Below are positions 56,287 to 63,594 of a DNA stretch of 64,000 bases, piece by piece; within the stretch, counting starts at the first letter, position 1, and each line of letters starts with the position of its first letter. The stretch covers positions 1 to 64,000 of the forward strand of contig NZ_JOHR01000011.1 of assembly GCF_000719775.1 (NCBI RefSeq), in the 5' to 3' direction. Source of the stretch: Streptomyces sp. NRRL F-5135 (GTDB lineage Bacteria; Actinomycetota; Actinomycetes; Streptomycetales; Streptomycetaceae). A model generated the notes under the pieces. That model saw nothing but the letters and a program-made list of their open reading frames with translations. It had not been told where the DNA came from and did no database searches. The position numbers and the translations under genes are program-made.

Positions 56287-57954
56287 ATGCCAGAGTTTGC
56301 GTACTCCGACCTGCTTCCGCTGGGAGAGGACACCACGCCCTACCGGCTGGTGACCGCCGAAGGCGTCTCGACCTTCGAGGCCGACGGGCGTACCTTCCTC
56401 AAGGTCGAGCCGGAGGCGCTCAGGACGCTCGCCGCCGAGGCCATGCACGACATCTCGCACTACCTCCGCCCCGCCCACCTCGCGCAGCTCCGGCGGATCG
56501 TGGACGACCCGGAGGCGTCCTCGAATGACAAGTTCGTGGCGCTCGACCTCCTGAAGAACGCGAACATCGCAGCGGCCGGCGTGCTGCCCATGTGTCAGGA
56601 CACCGGCACGGCGATCGTCATGGGCAAGCGCGGGCAGAACGTGCTGACCGGGGGGAGCGACGAGGAGGCCTTGTCGCACGGCATCTACGACGCGTACACG
56701 AAGCTGAACCTGCGCTATTCGCAAATGGCTCCGCTCACCATGTGGGAGGAGAAGAACACCGGCTCGAACCTGCCCGCGCAGATCGAGCTGTACGCGACCG
56801 ACGGCGGCGCCTACAAGTTCCTCTTCATGGCGAAGGGCGGCGGTTCCGCCAACAAGTCGTTCCTCTACCAGGAGACCAAGGCGGTCCTCAACGAGACCTC
56901 CATGATGAAGTTCCTGGAGGAGAAGATCCGTTCGCTGGGTACGGCGGCATGCCCCCCGTACCACCTGGCGATCGTCGTGGGCGGCACGTCCGCGGAATTC
57001 GCGCTCAAGACCGCCAAGTACGCCTCGGCGCACTACCTGGACGAACTGCCCACCGAGGGCTCGCCCACCGGGCACGGCTTCCGGGACAAGGAGCTGGAGG
57101 AGCAGGTCTTCGAGCTGACGCAGAAGATCGGCATCGGCGCCCAGTTCGGCGGCAAGTACTTCTGCCACGACGTGCGGGTGGTGCGCCTGCCGCGGCACGG
57201 CGCGTCGCTGCCCGTCGCGATCGCCGTGTCCTGCTCGGCGGACCGCCAGGCCGTCGCGAAGATCACCGCCGAGGGCGTCTTCCTGGAGCAGTTGGAGAAG
57301 GACCCGGCGCGGTTCCTCCCGGACACCACGGACGAGCACCTGGACGAGAGCGGGGACGTCGTACGGGTCGACCTGAACCGCCCGATGGACGAGGTCCTCG
57401 CCGAGCTGACGAAGTACCCCGTGAAGACGCGGCTCTCGCTCACCGGCCCGCTGGTCGTCGCCCGCGACATCGCCCACGCCAAGATCAAGGAACGGCTCGA
57501 CGCGGGCGAGGGCATGCCGCAGTACCTGAAGGACCACCCGGTCTACTACGCGGGCCCGGCCAAGACGCCGGAGGGTTACGCCTCGGGGTCGTTCGGCCCG
57601 ACGACGGCCGGCCGGATGGACAGCTACGTGGAGCAGTTCCAGGCGGCCGGCGGTTCGAAGGTCATGCTCGCCAAGGGCAACCGTTCGAAACAGGTCACCG
57701 ATGCCTGTGGGACGCACGGCGGCTTCTACCTCGGCTCGATCGGCGGCCCCGCCGCCCGGCTCGCGCAGGACTGCATCAAGAAGGTCGAGGTCCTGGAGTA
57801 CGAGGAGCTGGGCATGGAGGCCGTCTGGAAGATCGAGGTGGAGGACTTCCCCGCGTTCATCGTCGTGGACGACAAGGGCAACGACTTCTTCACCGAGCCC
57901 GCACCGGCCCCGACATTCACCAGCATCCCGGTCCGGGGCCCCGGCCTGTCCTGA
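56287..57954 (+). CDS. Class I fumarate hydratase ([4Fe-4S])
   Basis: 555 aa. ATG 56287 is preferred (GAGGA about 9 bases upstream, product [12 protein letters not shown]); ATG 56278 is possible. Cluster Cys in [10 protein letters not shown], later Cys near [10 protein letters not shown] and [10 protein letters not shown]; alpha and beta domains are fused as in bacterial FumA/FumB. Substrate residues in [12 protein letters not shown]. Interconverts fumarate and malate and is oxygen-sensitive, in contrast to FumC encoded 4 kb downstream. Confidence 0.95.
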   Translation: MPEFAYSDLLPLGEDTTPYRLVTAEGVSTFEADGRTFLKVEPEALRTLAAEAMHDISHYLRPAHLAQLRRIVDDPEASSNDKFVALDLLKNANIAAAGVLPMCQDTGTAIVMGKRGQNVLTGGSDEEALSHGIYDAYTKLNLRYSQMAPLTMWEEKNTGSNLPAQIELYATDGGAYKFLFMAKGGGSANKSFLYQETKAVLNETSMMKFLEEKIRSLGTAACPPYHLAIVVGGTSAEFALKTAKYASAHYLDELPTEGSPTGHGFRDKELEEQVFELTQKIGIGAQFGGKYFCHDVRVVRLPRHGASLPVAIAVSCSADRQAVAKITAEGVFLEQLEKDPARFLPDTTDEHLDESGDVVRVDLNRPMDEVLAELTKYPVKTRLSLTGPLVVARDIAHAKIKERLDAGEGMPQYLKDHPVYYAGPAKTPEGYASGSFGPTTAGRMDSYVEQFQAAGGSKVMLAKGNRSKQVTDACGTHGGFYLGSIGGPAARLAQDCIKKVEVLEYEELGMEAVWKIEVEDFPAFIVVDDKGNDFFTEPAPAPTFTSIPVRGPGLS

Positions 57955-57984
57955 GTCACCCCTAATACTCCAGCAGCGGTGTAC

Positions 57985-58030
57985 CAACAGCCTCCCAGAC
58001 CCCTCGGCGTCGCCGGGGGGTCTGCTGTTG
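57985..58030 (+). terminator. Terminator after class I fumarase
   Basis: CAGACCCC (57996-58003) pairs with GGGGTCTG (58017-58024), extended inward by CGGCG/CGCCG and outward by CAACAG/CTGTTG. It marks the left border of the accessory island. Confidence 0.75.
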
Positions 58031-58114
58031 CGCGCCTTGGCGGCGCTATGAGTCCCCCGCTCCCGTGGCTTAAAGGGCACCCTTGACGCCAACGCGGCAG
58101 CATCGGAAGGGTCC

Positions 58115-58143
58115 GTGCGTAGAAGTCCGTGCAATCCGCGTAG
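58115..58143. promoter_or_regulatory. Candidate operator, GTGCGTAGA / GTGCAAT-CGTAG motif
   Basis: Two related half-sites (GTGCGTAG and CGTGCAATCCGCGTAG) lie 15 bases upstream of the first island gene. The second resembles CGTGCAATTTCGTAG at 59766-59780, which precedes the second group of island genes. Likely bound by the island's own DUF5753 regulator. TTGACG (58083-58088) with AAGGGT 18 bases later is a possible promoter. Confidence 0.45.
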
Positions 58144-58157
58144 CCCGGGAGGCTGCT

Positions 58158-58619
58158 GTGTCGCTACGGTTCATCGCCAAGGACCCGAACACGGACGGGG
58201 CGAACTGCCCCACGGTGTGGGTTGACGAGGAGAAGCAAGAGATCGTGTTGCAGGGTTGGACGGTGGATGAGGCGACGCGCGCCGAGTGCCTGAAGACCGG
58301 CCCCATGCCCGACAGTGAGACCGTCGTCCGGCTGCCTATGCGTATGGTCGCCGCCATCAGGGATGGCTTGCAGTGCCGCAGACGGCCCCACCGTTCAGTG
58401 AGCTGCTGGCGAACTGCCAGCGATCCGCCGTGCACCTGGAGATGCGCGACTTCTACGACGACCCCGACGAAGCTCCGCGCGTGGCCGCGTGGAAGGCCGG
58501 GCATCGGGCGGACCCGAACGACCGAGCGTCCTGGTGGCGTCCCTGGCTCGACATGGTGTCCGAGGCGGTCTCCCGTGGCGTCGTCATCCGCCGCGCCCGG
58601 ATCGTCTCCGAGCCGGTGA
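58158..58619 (+). CDS. Small island protein with an out-of-family tail overlapping the next gene
   Basis: 153 aa from GTG with GGGAGG upstream. The first ~73 residues (SLRFIAKDPNTDGANCPTVW, QEIVLQGWTVDEATRAECL, ETVVRLPMRMVAAIRDG) look like a small protein that commonly precedes DUF6879 genes. Beyond this the frame turns into Arg/Pro/Thr-rich text that lies antiphase to the DUF6879 coding sequence for 247 bases. The family normally stops near the DUF6879 start, so a lost stop codon or frameshift around 58370-58385 is likely. Function unknown. Confidence 0.6.
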   Translation: MSLRFIAKDPNTDGANCPTVWVDEEKQEIVLQGWTVDEATRAECLKTGPMPDSETVVRLPMRMVAAIRDGLQCRRRPHRSVSCWRTASDPPCTWRCATSTTTPTKLRAWPRGRPGIGRTRTTERPGGVPGSTWCPRRSPVASSSAAPGSSPSR

Positions 58620-58897
58620 GCGAGTACACCCGCTACCTCTACGACGGCACGTTCACCAACATCGCCGCCGGTGAGCAGATCCGTTGGCTTCCCCGCCGGA
58701 ACGCGTCGGATCTGGCACTCCCCGGCAATGACTTCTGGTGCTTCGATGACCGACTGGTGAGGTTCGGCTACTTCTCCGGTGAGGGCGTGTACCTCGGCGA
58801 CGAAGTGGACGACCGCCCCGAGGTGGTCAAGCTGTGCGCCTCGGCGTTCGAAGCCGTCTGGGACCGGGCCGTTCCGCACGACCGCTACAGGATCTGA
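58373..58897 (+). CDS. DUF6879 family protein
   Basis: 174 aa from GTG 58373 with GGGATGG upstream. Features RSAVHLEMRDFY, VIRRARIVSEPVSEYTRYLY, NIAAGEQIRWLPRRNASDLA, LPGNDFWCFDDRLVRFGYF and a C-terminal ASAFEAVWDRAVPHDRYRI. Such proteins are common beside DUF5753 regulators in actinobacteria, and some relatives are described only as effector-like; no activity is known. It ends 15 bases before the regulator gene, so they form one unit. Confidence 0.85.
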   Translation: MPQTAPPFSELLANCQRSAVHLEMRDFYDDPDEAPRVAAWKAGHRADPNDRASWWRPWLDMVSEAVSRGVVIRRARIVSEPVSEYTRYLYDGTFTNIAAGEQIRWLPRRNASDLALPGNDFWCFDDRLVRFGYFSGEGVYLGDEVDDRPEVVKLCASAFEAVWDRAVPHDRYRI

Positions 58898-58912
58898 GAA
58901 CACACAGCACCA

Positions 58913-59761
58913 ATGGCCCGTTCCCCTTCGTCCAGCGTCCAGGCGGCCCGTGAGGCGCTTGCAGCACGCCTTCGGGATATTCGCCTGGACGCTGGCCTGA
59001 AGGCCCGCGAGGTGGCCGTACAGGCTGGCTGGCACCCCTCCAAGGCGAGTCGGCTGGAGAACGCTGTAACGCCCCCTTCGGACGCCGACATTCGCGATTG
59101 GTGCCGCATCTGTGGAGCCGACGATCAAGCAGCCGACTTGATCGCCGCGTCTCGGTCGGCAGAGTCGATGTACGTCGAGTGGCGACGGCTCCAGCGCACC
59201 GGGCTACGCCGACTCCAGGAGTCGTACGTACCGCTCTTCGAGCGCACCCGAACCTTCCGAATCTACTGCTCCAACGTGGTGCCCGGTCTGCTCCAGACAC
59301 CCGCGTACGCAACCGCGCTGCTGGGTGAGATCACCGACTTTCGGCAAACGCCCAATGACGTCATGGAGGCCGTGGCCGCCCGCATGGATCGGGCGCGTGT
59401 TCTCCGCGAAGGAGATCACCGATTCGCCATCCTCGTTGAAGAAGCCGTCTTGCGGTACTGCATCGGCGACGCCGGAGTCATGGCCGGGCAACTGGGCCAT
59501 CTGCTGTCGATCATGTCCTTGCCGGCCGTCTCCCTCGGAGTCGTGCCGTTTAGCGCCTCCCGGCACATGTGGCCGCTGGAAACCTTCTCGATCTACGACA
59601 GCGCGCAAGCTCAGGTGGAGCTGCTGACAGCGGCTGTGAACGTGACAGCGCCATCGGAGATCGAGCAGTACGCGAGAGCCTTCGAACGACTGTCGGAAGC
59701 GGCTGTCTACGGGGCCACGGCACGAACCTTGATCGCGAAGGCCATCGAGGCACTCGGCTAA
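58913..59761 (+). CDS. XRE-type regulator with DUF5753
   Basis: 282 aa. HTH at about 14-70 (ALAARLRDIRLDAGLKAREV, AVQAGWHPSKASRLENAV) and DUF5753 from ~100 (YCSNVVPGLLQTPAYATALL, RFAILVEEAVLRYCIGDAGV, LPAVSLGVVPFSASRHMWPL). Only weak translation signals, probably coupled to the DUF6879 gene. No TTA codon. Likely represses or activates the island through the CGTGCAAT/CGTAG motifs on either side. Confidence 0.9.
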   Translation: MARSPSSSVQAAREALAARLRDIRLDAGLKAREVAVQAGWHPSKASRLENAVTPPSDADIRDWCRICGADDQAADLIAASRSAESMYVEWRRLQRTGLRRLQESYVPLFERTRTFRIYCSNVVPGLLQTPAYATALLGEITDFRQTPNDVMEAVAARMDRARVLREGDHRFAILVEEAVLRYCIGDAGVMAGQLGHLLSIMSLPAVSLGVVPFSASRHMWPLETFSIYDSAQAQVELLTAAVNVTAPSEIEQYARAFERLSEAAVYGATARTLIAKAIEALG

Positions 59762-59765
59762 CGCG

Positions 59766-59790
59766 CGTGCAATTTCGTAGAACTTCGTAG
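59766..59790. promoter_or_regulatory. Candidate operator with TTCGTAGA direct repeat
   Basis: CGTGCAATTTCGTAGAACTT and onward contains TTCGTAGA twice, 10 bp apart (one helical turn), directly after the regulator stop codon. TAACGT (59812-59817) downstream could be the -10 of the next unit, so the repeat would sit at the -35 zone. Confidence 0.45.
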
Positions 59791-59849
59791 AGCCCCGATG
59801 TGGCCCGTTCCTAACGTGGCCTGCACGACCAGAGGAGGGGCGAGCGATC

Positions 59850-60056
59850 ATGGCGAGCGACGCAAGAGCCCGACTGTCTGAGGCGTTCGACGTGTTCGGC
59901 AGCAACGGCATGCTGTTGGTGTTCCACGACTCGGATGATCCGTTGGGAACGACGGCTGAGGGGGCGGACGCTCCGCCTCATTCGGGAGTGGGCCGTACGA
60001 GCCTGCGGGAACGGGTCGCCGAGGCCAATGCTCGGAGCCGTGGCGAAATCCTCTGA
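59850..60056 (+). CDS. Small hypothetical protein (island)
   Basis: 68 aa, ATG with a strong GAGGAGGGG ribosome site. Begins ASDARARLSEAFDVFGSNGM, then LLVFHDSDDPLGTT and a C-terminal helix SLRERVAEANARSRGEIL. No motif recognised. Its TGA overlaps the next ATG by one base (TGATG), so the two are translated together. Confidence 0.65.
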   Translation: MASDARARLSEAFDVFGSNGMLLVFHDSDDPLGTTAEGADAPPHSGVGRTSLRERVAEANARSRGEIL

Positions 60057-60259
60057 TGGCGCGCACCGAACCGCGCCGCCCCAGAACGATCACTCAGAAT
60101 CTGTGGTCGCACGGGGAGTACTGCGGAACGTGTGCCGGACACCGCGAAATCTGGTGCCCCCTCTGCTTCGGCTTCGAGGGTTGCTCGGGCTGCAACAACC
60201 GGCGGAAAGTGCTTTGCCCTACGTGTGCCGGCGGTCAGCTCCTGCCCAACGTCTGTTGA
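60056..60259 (+). CDS. Small protein with four CxxC motifs (zinc-ribbon-like)
   Basis: 67 aa. CGTC, CPLC, CSGC and CPTC are spaced through the protein, together with a His and an Asn-Cys ending. The layout resembles two zinc ribbons or the Cys-rich part of DnaJ. Basic N-terminus (MARTEPRRPR). Coupled to the preceding gene. May bind zinc and act as a partner or nucleic-acid-binding protein; no family assigned. Confidence 0.7.
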   Translation: MARTEPRRPRTITQNLWSHGEYCGTCAGHREIWCPLCFGFEGCSGCNNRRKVLCPTCAGGQLLPNVC

Positions 60260-60403
60260 TCATTTCTCGCTGATCTCCGCCCCTGTCGGGTCTGACCCGA
60301 TCCCCTCTCCCCCATGGCTCGGAATCCCGGTGGGGGCGGGCAACACCCCGTTCCGCATACAGCGGGACGGTTCAAGAGGCACCATCCAACTGGAGGTAAC
60401 CAG

Positions 60404-60541
60404 ATGCGCAAGCAGTGGCTCACGGCCGAAGACCCCGGCAACCCCCAGGACGACAGCGACAGCGGCAACAAGCACGGCGGCGGCGGGTCCGACGAGGGCG
60501 GCAACACGAACGACGGCCAGGGACCGGCGGACGGCCGCTGA
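60404..60541 (+). CDS. 45-aa Asp/Gly/Asn-rich peptide, candidate RiPP precursor
   Basis: ATG with GGAGG and an 8-base gap, a near-perfect ribosome site. The peptide has a short basic/aromatic start (MRKQWLTAEDPGNPQ) then an acidic, Gly-rich tail with DDSDSG, SDEGGN, TNDGQG and PADGR. It has no Cys and few Ser/Thr, so it does not suit lanthionine chemistry, but it has two Asp-Gly pairs, the sequence most prone to succinimide formation. Its TGA is followed at once by the ATG of a PIMT-like methyltransferase. Assignment as a precursor is inferred from size, composition and context. Confidence 0.6.
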   Translation: MRKQWLTAEDPGNPQDDSDSGNKHGGGGSDEGGNTNDGQGPADGR

Positions 60542-61720
60542 ATGACCGAGCAGCAAGGAACGGACGCCAGCCCCGAGCGGCTGGCGTCCGCGCTGATGGA
60601 GAAGGGCGCCCTGACGTCTGACTGGCTTCCCGCCTTCAAGCGGGCGCCGCGCCATCTGTTCGTACCGGATGTGATCTGGCCGGGTACTGCGGGCGGCAAC
60701 CGGCAGAAGAGCCGGATCATCCGTTCCGAGGACTCTCGGGCGTGGTGGGACGCCGTTTACACGGACGCGCCGATCACGACGCAATGGGACGACGGCGCCC
60801 ACACGGGTCCCGATAAGGGCAAGATCCCTTCGTCTTCCAACTCTATGCCCACCATGGTCTTTTCGATGCTCGACGCCCTGAGCGTCCATGAAGGCCATCG
60901 GGTTTTGGAGATCGGGACGGGTACCGGCTGGAACGCCGCGCTGCTGTCGCACCGCGTAGGCCCTGAGAACCTCGTCACGGTCGAGGTGGACGAAGCCACG
61001 GCGGCGGACGCCAGGAAGCGTCTTCAGGACGCGGGGTTCGTACCGCTGGCCGTGGTCGGTGACGGTGCAGCCGGATTCGGGCTGGAGGCCCCGTACGACC
61101 GGGTGATTGCGACGTGCTCGATTGGCCAGATCCCTTACGCCTGGATCGAGCAGACGAAGCCGGGCGGGGTGATCGTGGCCCCTTGGGGGCCGACGTACGG
61201 CGGAGAAGCGGTCGTGAGGCTCACGGTGAAGTCGGATGGATCGGCGTCGGGGAAGTTCCTCGGGTCCTCGGCGTTCATGCGGCTTCGTGCCCAGCGCACG
61301 GAGCGAAAACACGTTCGGGAGTACCTGAAGGGCAAGCCGTGGCCAGCCGACGGCGTCAAGTCGACCACGGCGCTCTCCCCGGATGACGTGGGCGACTGGC
61401 GCGTCATGTTCGCCATCGGGGTTCAGGTGGCCGACGCATTCCCTTGGGTGGAGACATACAAGGACGGCTCTTACACCCTGTGGCTTCGAGACACGGCGGT
61501 CACGTCGTGGGCTACGGCCGACTTCGAGAAGGATCGGACAGAGTTCGCAGTCGTGCAGTCTGGTCCCAGGAAACTGTGGGACGAGGTCGAAAAGGCGTAC
61601 CGCTGGTGGGAGAAGCAAGGTTGTCCCGGCTTCGAACGATTCGGGCTCACGGCCACTGTGGACGGCGAAACCATATGGCTGGATGAACCAGGAAACCCAG
61701 TTCCTCCGATTCTCGGCTAA
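60542..61720 (+). CDS. PIMT-like O-methyltransferase with C-terminal extension
   Basis: 392 aa. The core resembles protein-L-isoaspartate O-methyltransferase: substrate-side SSSNSMPTMVFSMLDAL, SAM motif I VLEIGTGTGWNAALL (near residue 121), acidic loop VTVEVDEATAADARKRL, and YDRVIATCSIGQIPYAWIEQ, KPGGVIVAPWG. Ordinary PIMT is about 210-230 aa; here ~170 extra residues follow, as in methyltransferases of RiPP clusters (FxLD-type, ATP-grasp-type and aspartimide-forming OlvSA-like groups). It starts on the base after the peptide gene's stop and has no ribosome site of its own, so it is coupled to it. Likely modifies that peptide at Asp. Confidence 0.82.
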   Translation: MTEQQGTDASPERLASALMEKGALTSDWLPAFKRAPRHLFVPDVIWPGTAGGNRQKSRIIRSEDSRAWWDAVYTDAPITTQWDDGAHTGPDKGKIPSSSNSMPTMVFSMLDALSVHEGHRVLEIGTGTGWNAALLSHRVGPENLVTVEVDEATAADARKRLQDAGFVPLAVVGDGAAGFGLEAPYDRVIATCSIGQIPYAWIEQTKPGGVIVAPWGPTYGGEAVVRLTVKSDGSASGKFLGSSAFMRLRAQRTERKHVREYLKGKPWPADGVKSTTALSPDDVGDWRVMFAIGVQVADAFPWVETYKDGSYTLWLRDTAVTSWATADFEKDRTEFAVVQSGPRKLWDEVEKAYRWWEKQGCPGFERFGLTATVDGETIWLDEPGNPVPPILG

Positions 61721-61734
61721 ACAAGAACCACCAG

Positions 61735-61760
61735 GGGCACCCGGCGCCGGCCGGGTGCCC
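61735..61760 (+). terminator. Terminator at the right border of the island
   Basis: Perfect 10-bp stem GGGCACCCGG/CCGGGTGCCC (61735-61744 and 61751-61760) with a 6-nt loop, 15 bases after the methyltransferase stop. Confidence 0.8.
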
Positions 61761-61817
61761 GCTGAGTTCGAAGGACTAGATCGGAGCCACCGATGTTTCC
61801 TCGCTCCCGGCCTCGCT

Positions 61818-61886
61818 CCGGTGGTCACCCTCGGGTGGCCACCGGGGAAGCGGGAACACTGGGGACGGCACACACGCTGTCCCCAG
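61818..61886 (+). promoter_or_regulatory. Two hairpins in the fumC leader
   Basis: 61818-61830 pairs with 61833-61845 (one G-U), and CTGGGGAC (61859-61866) pairs perfectly with GTCCCCAG (61879-61886). The second ends about 9 bases before the AAGGAGG ribosome site of fumC. They may be a terminator and a leader structure controlling fumC translation. Confidence 0.5.
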
Positions 61887-61908
61887 GGATCCCCAAGGAG
61901 GCACGACC

Positions 61909-63429
61909 ATGACGACGGACGAGAGCCGGCCCCAGGCGAACCCGCCCGCGAACCCCCCGGCGGACACGAACGCGAACACGAACACGCCGGCGAACCCGCC
62001 CGCGAACACGCCGGCGGGCACGAGCCCGGACACCCGCACGGACGTCGGCGAGTACCGCGTCGAGCACGACTCCATGGGCGAGGTACGGGTCCCCGCGCAC
62101 GCCAAGTGGCGGGCGCAGACGCAGCGCGCCGTGGAGAACTTCCCGATCTCGGGCGCCCGCCTGGAGCGCGCCCACATCGAGGCGCTCGCCCGGATCAAGT
62201 CCGCCGCGGCCAAGGTCAACGCCGAGCTCGGGGTGGTCGACGCCCAGGTCGCGGACGCCATTCGGCAGGCGGCGGCCGAGGTGGCGGAGGGCCGCTGGGA
62301 CGACCACTTCCCGGTGGACGTCTTCCAGACGGGCTCCGGTACCTCTTCGAACATGAATACCAATGAGGTGCTCGCCACGCTCGCCTCCGAGCGCCTCGGC
62401 CGGCCGGTGCACCCCAACGACGAGGTGAACGCCTCGCAGAGCTCCAACGACGTCTTCCCGTCCTCCATCCACATCGCCGCGACCGCCGCCGTCACCCGCG
62501 ACCTGATCCCCGCGCTGGAGCACCTGGCCGCGGCCCTGGAGCGCAAGGCGGAGGAGTTCCGCGACGTCGTCAAGTCGGGCCGTACGCACCTGATGGACGC
62601 CACGCCCGTCACACTGGGCCAGGAGTTCGGCGGCTACGCCGCCCAGGTCCGGTACGCGGTGGAGCGGCTGACCGCCTCGCTCCCCCGCCTCGCCGAGCTG
62701 CCCCTGGGGGGCACGGCGGTGGGCACCGGCATCAACACCCCGCCCGGCTTCTCGGCCGCCGTCATCGCCGAGGTCGCCCGGTCGACCGGACTGCCGCTGA
62801 CCGAGGCGCGCAACCACTTCGAGGCACAGGGCGCCAGGGACGGGCTGGTGGAGACCTCGGGACAGCTGCGTACGCTCGGCGTCTCCCTGACCAAGATCGC
62901 CAACGATCTGCGCTGGATGGCGTCCGGCCCGCGCACGGGCCTCGCGGAGATCAGCCTGCCCGACCTCCAGCCGGGCTCCTCGATCATGCCCGGCAAGGTC
63001 AACCCGGTGATCCCGGAAGCGGTCCTCATGGTCGCGGCCCAGGTCACCGGCAATGACGCGACGGTCGCCGCGGCCGGCGCGGCCGGTAACTTCGAGCTGA
63101 ACGTGATGCTCCCCGTCATCGCCAAGAACCTGCTGGAGTCCGTACGGCTGCTGGCCAACGCCTCCCGCCTGCTGGCGGACCGTACGGTCGACGGCATCGT
63201 CGCCCACACCGAGCGGGCCAGGCAGTACGCGGAGTCGTCGCCGTCCGTCGTCACCCCGCTGAACCGGTACCTCGGCTACGAGGAGGCCGCGAAGGTCGCC
63301 AAGAAGTCCCTGGCCGAGGAGCGCACCATCCGGGAGACGGTGCTGGCCGAGGGCTATGTGGAGCGCGGCGTCCTCACGCTGGAGCAACTGGACGAGGCGC
63401 TGGACGTGCTGCGCATGACCCGGCCCTGA
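61909..63429 (+). CDS. fumC: Class II fumarate hydratase
   Basis: 506 aa. Signature [11 protein letters not shown], plus [46 protein letters not shown] and [11 protein letters not shown]. Iron-free, oxygen-stable homotetramer acting in the TCA cycle. Usual length is ~460; the extra ~45 N-terminal residues are Pro/Ala/Asn/Thr repeats ([20 protein letters not shown]), encoded by a short degenerate repeat. ATG 61909 has AAGGAGG upstream, so the extension is translated. Confidence 0.95.
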   Translation: MTTDESRPQANPPANPPADTNANTNTPANPPANTPAGTSPDTRTDVGEYRVEHDSMGEVRVPAHAKWRAQTQRAVENFPISGARLERAHIEALARIKSAAAKVNAELGVVDAQVADAIRQAAAEVAEGRWDDHFPVDVFQTGSGTSSNMNTNEVLATLASERLGRPVHPNDEVNASQSSNDVFPSSIHIAATAAVTRDLIPALEHLAAALERKAEEFRDVVKSGRTHLMDATPVTLGQEFGGYAAQVRYAVERLTASLPRLAELPLGGTAVGTGINTPPGFSAAVIAEVARSTGLPLTEARNHFEAQGARDGLVETSGQLRTLGVSLTKIANDLRWMASGPRTGLAEISLPDLQPGSSIMPGKVNPVIPEAVLMVAAQVTGNDATVAAAGAAGNFELNVMLPVIAKNLLESVRLLANASRLLADRTVDGIVAHTERARQYAESSPSVVTPLNRYLGYEEAAKVAKKSLAEERTIRETVLAEGYVERGVLTLEQLDEALDVLRMTRP

Positions 63430-63449
63430 CCACCGACCGGCCCTCGGCC

Positions 63450-63509
63450 CGGGCCGCCACCCGGGCCGCCACCCGGGCCGACACCCAGGCCGCCGCCCGG
63501 GGCGCCACT
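63450..63509. repeat. 12-bp degenerate tandem repeat
   Basis: About five copies of CGGGCCGCCACC; the first two are perfect, later ones have one to several changes. It lies 20 bases past the fumC stop. No clear hairpin terminator is seen in this spacer. Confidence 0.7.
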
Positions 63510-63594
63510 CCGACGACGATCCGAGCCGACGCCCCGAGCCACCACCCGGACCACCGACCGGCCCGATCGTCGGCGGAAGCCCTAAGATCTGCGC

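Noticed and set aside
60404..60541. Peptide as a lanthipeptide (FxLD-type) precursor
   Set aside because: No Cys, no FxLD motif, and no lanthionine synthetase nearby.
57955..61908. Integrative element with att sites
   Set aside because: No integrase, no tRNA target and no flanking direct repeat could be found by eye.
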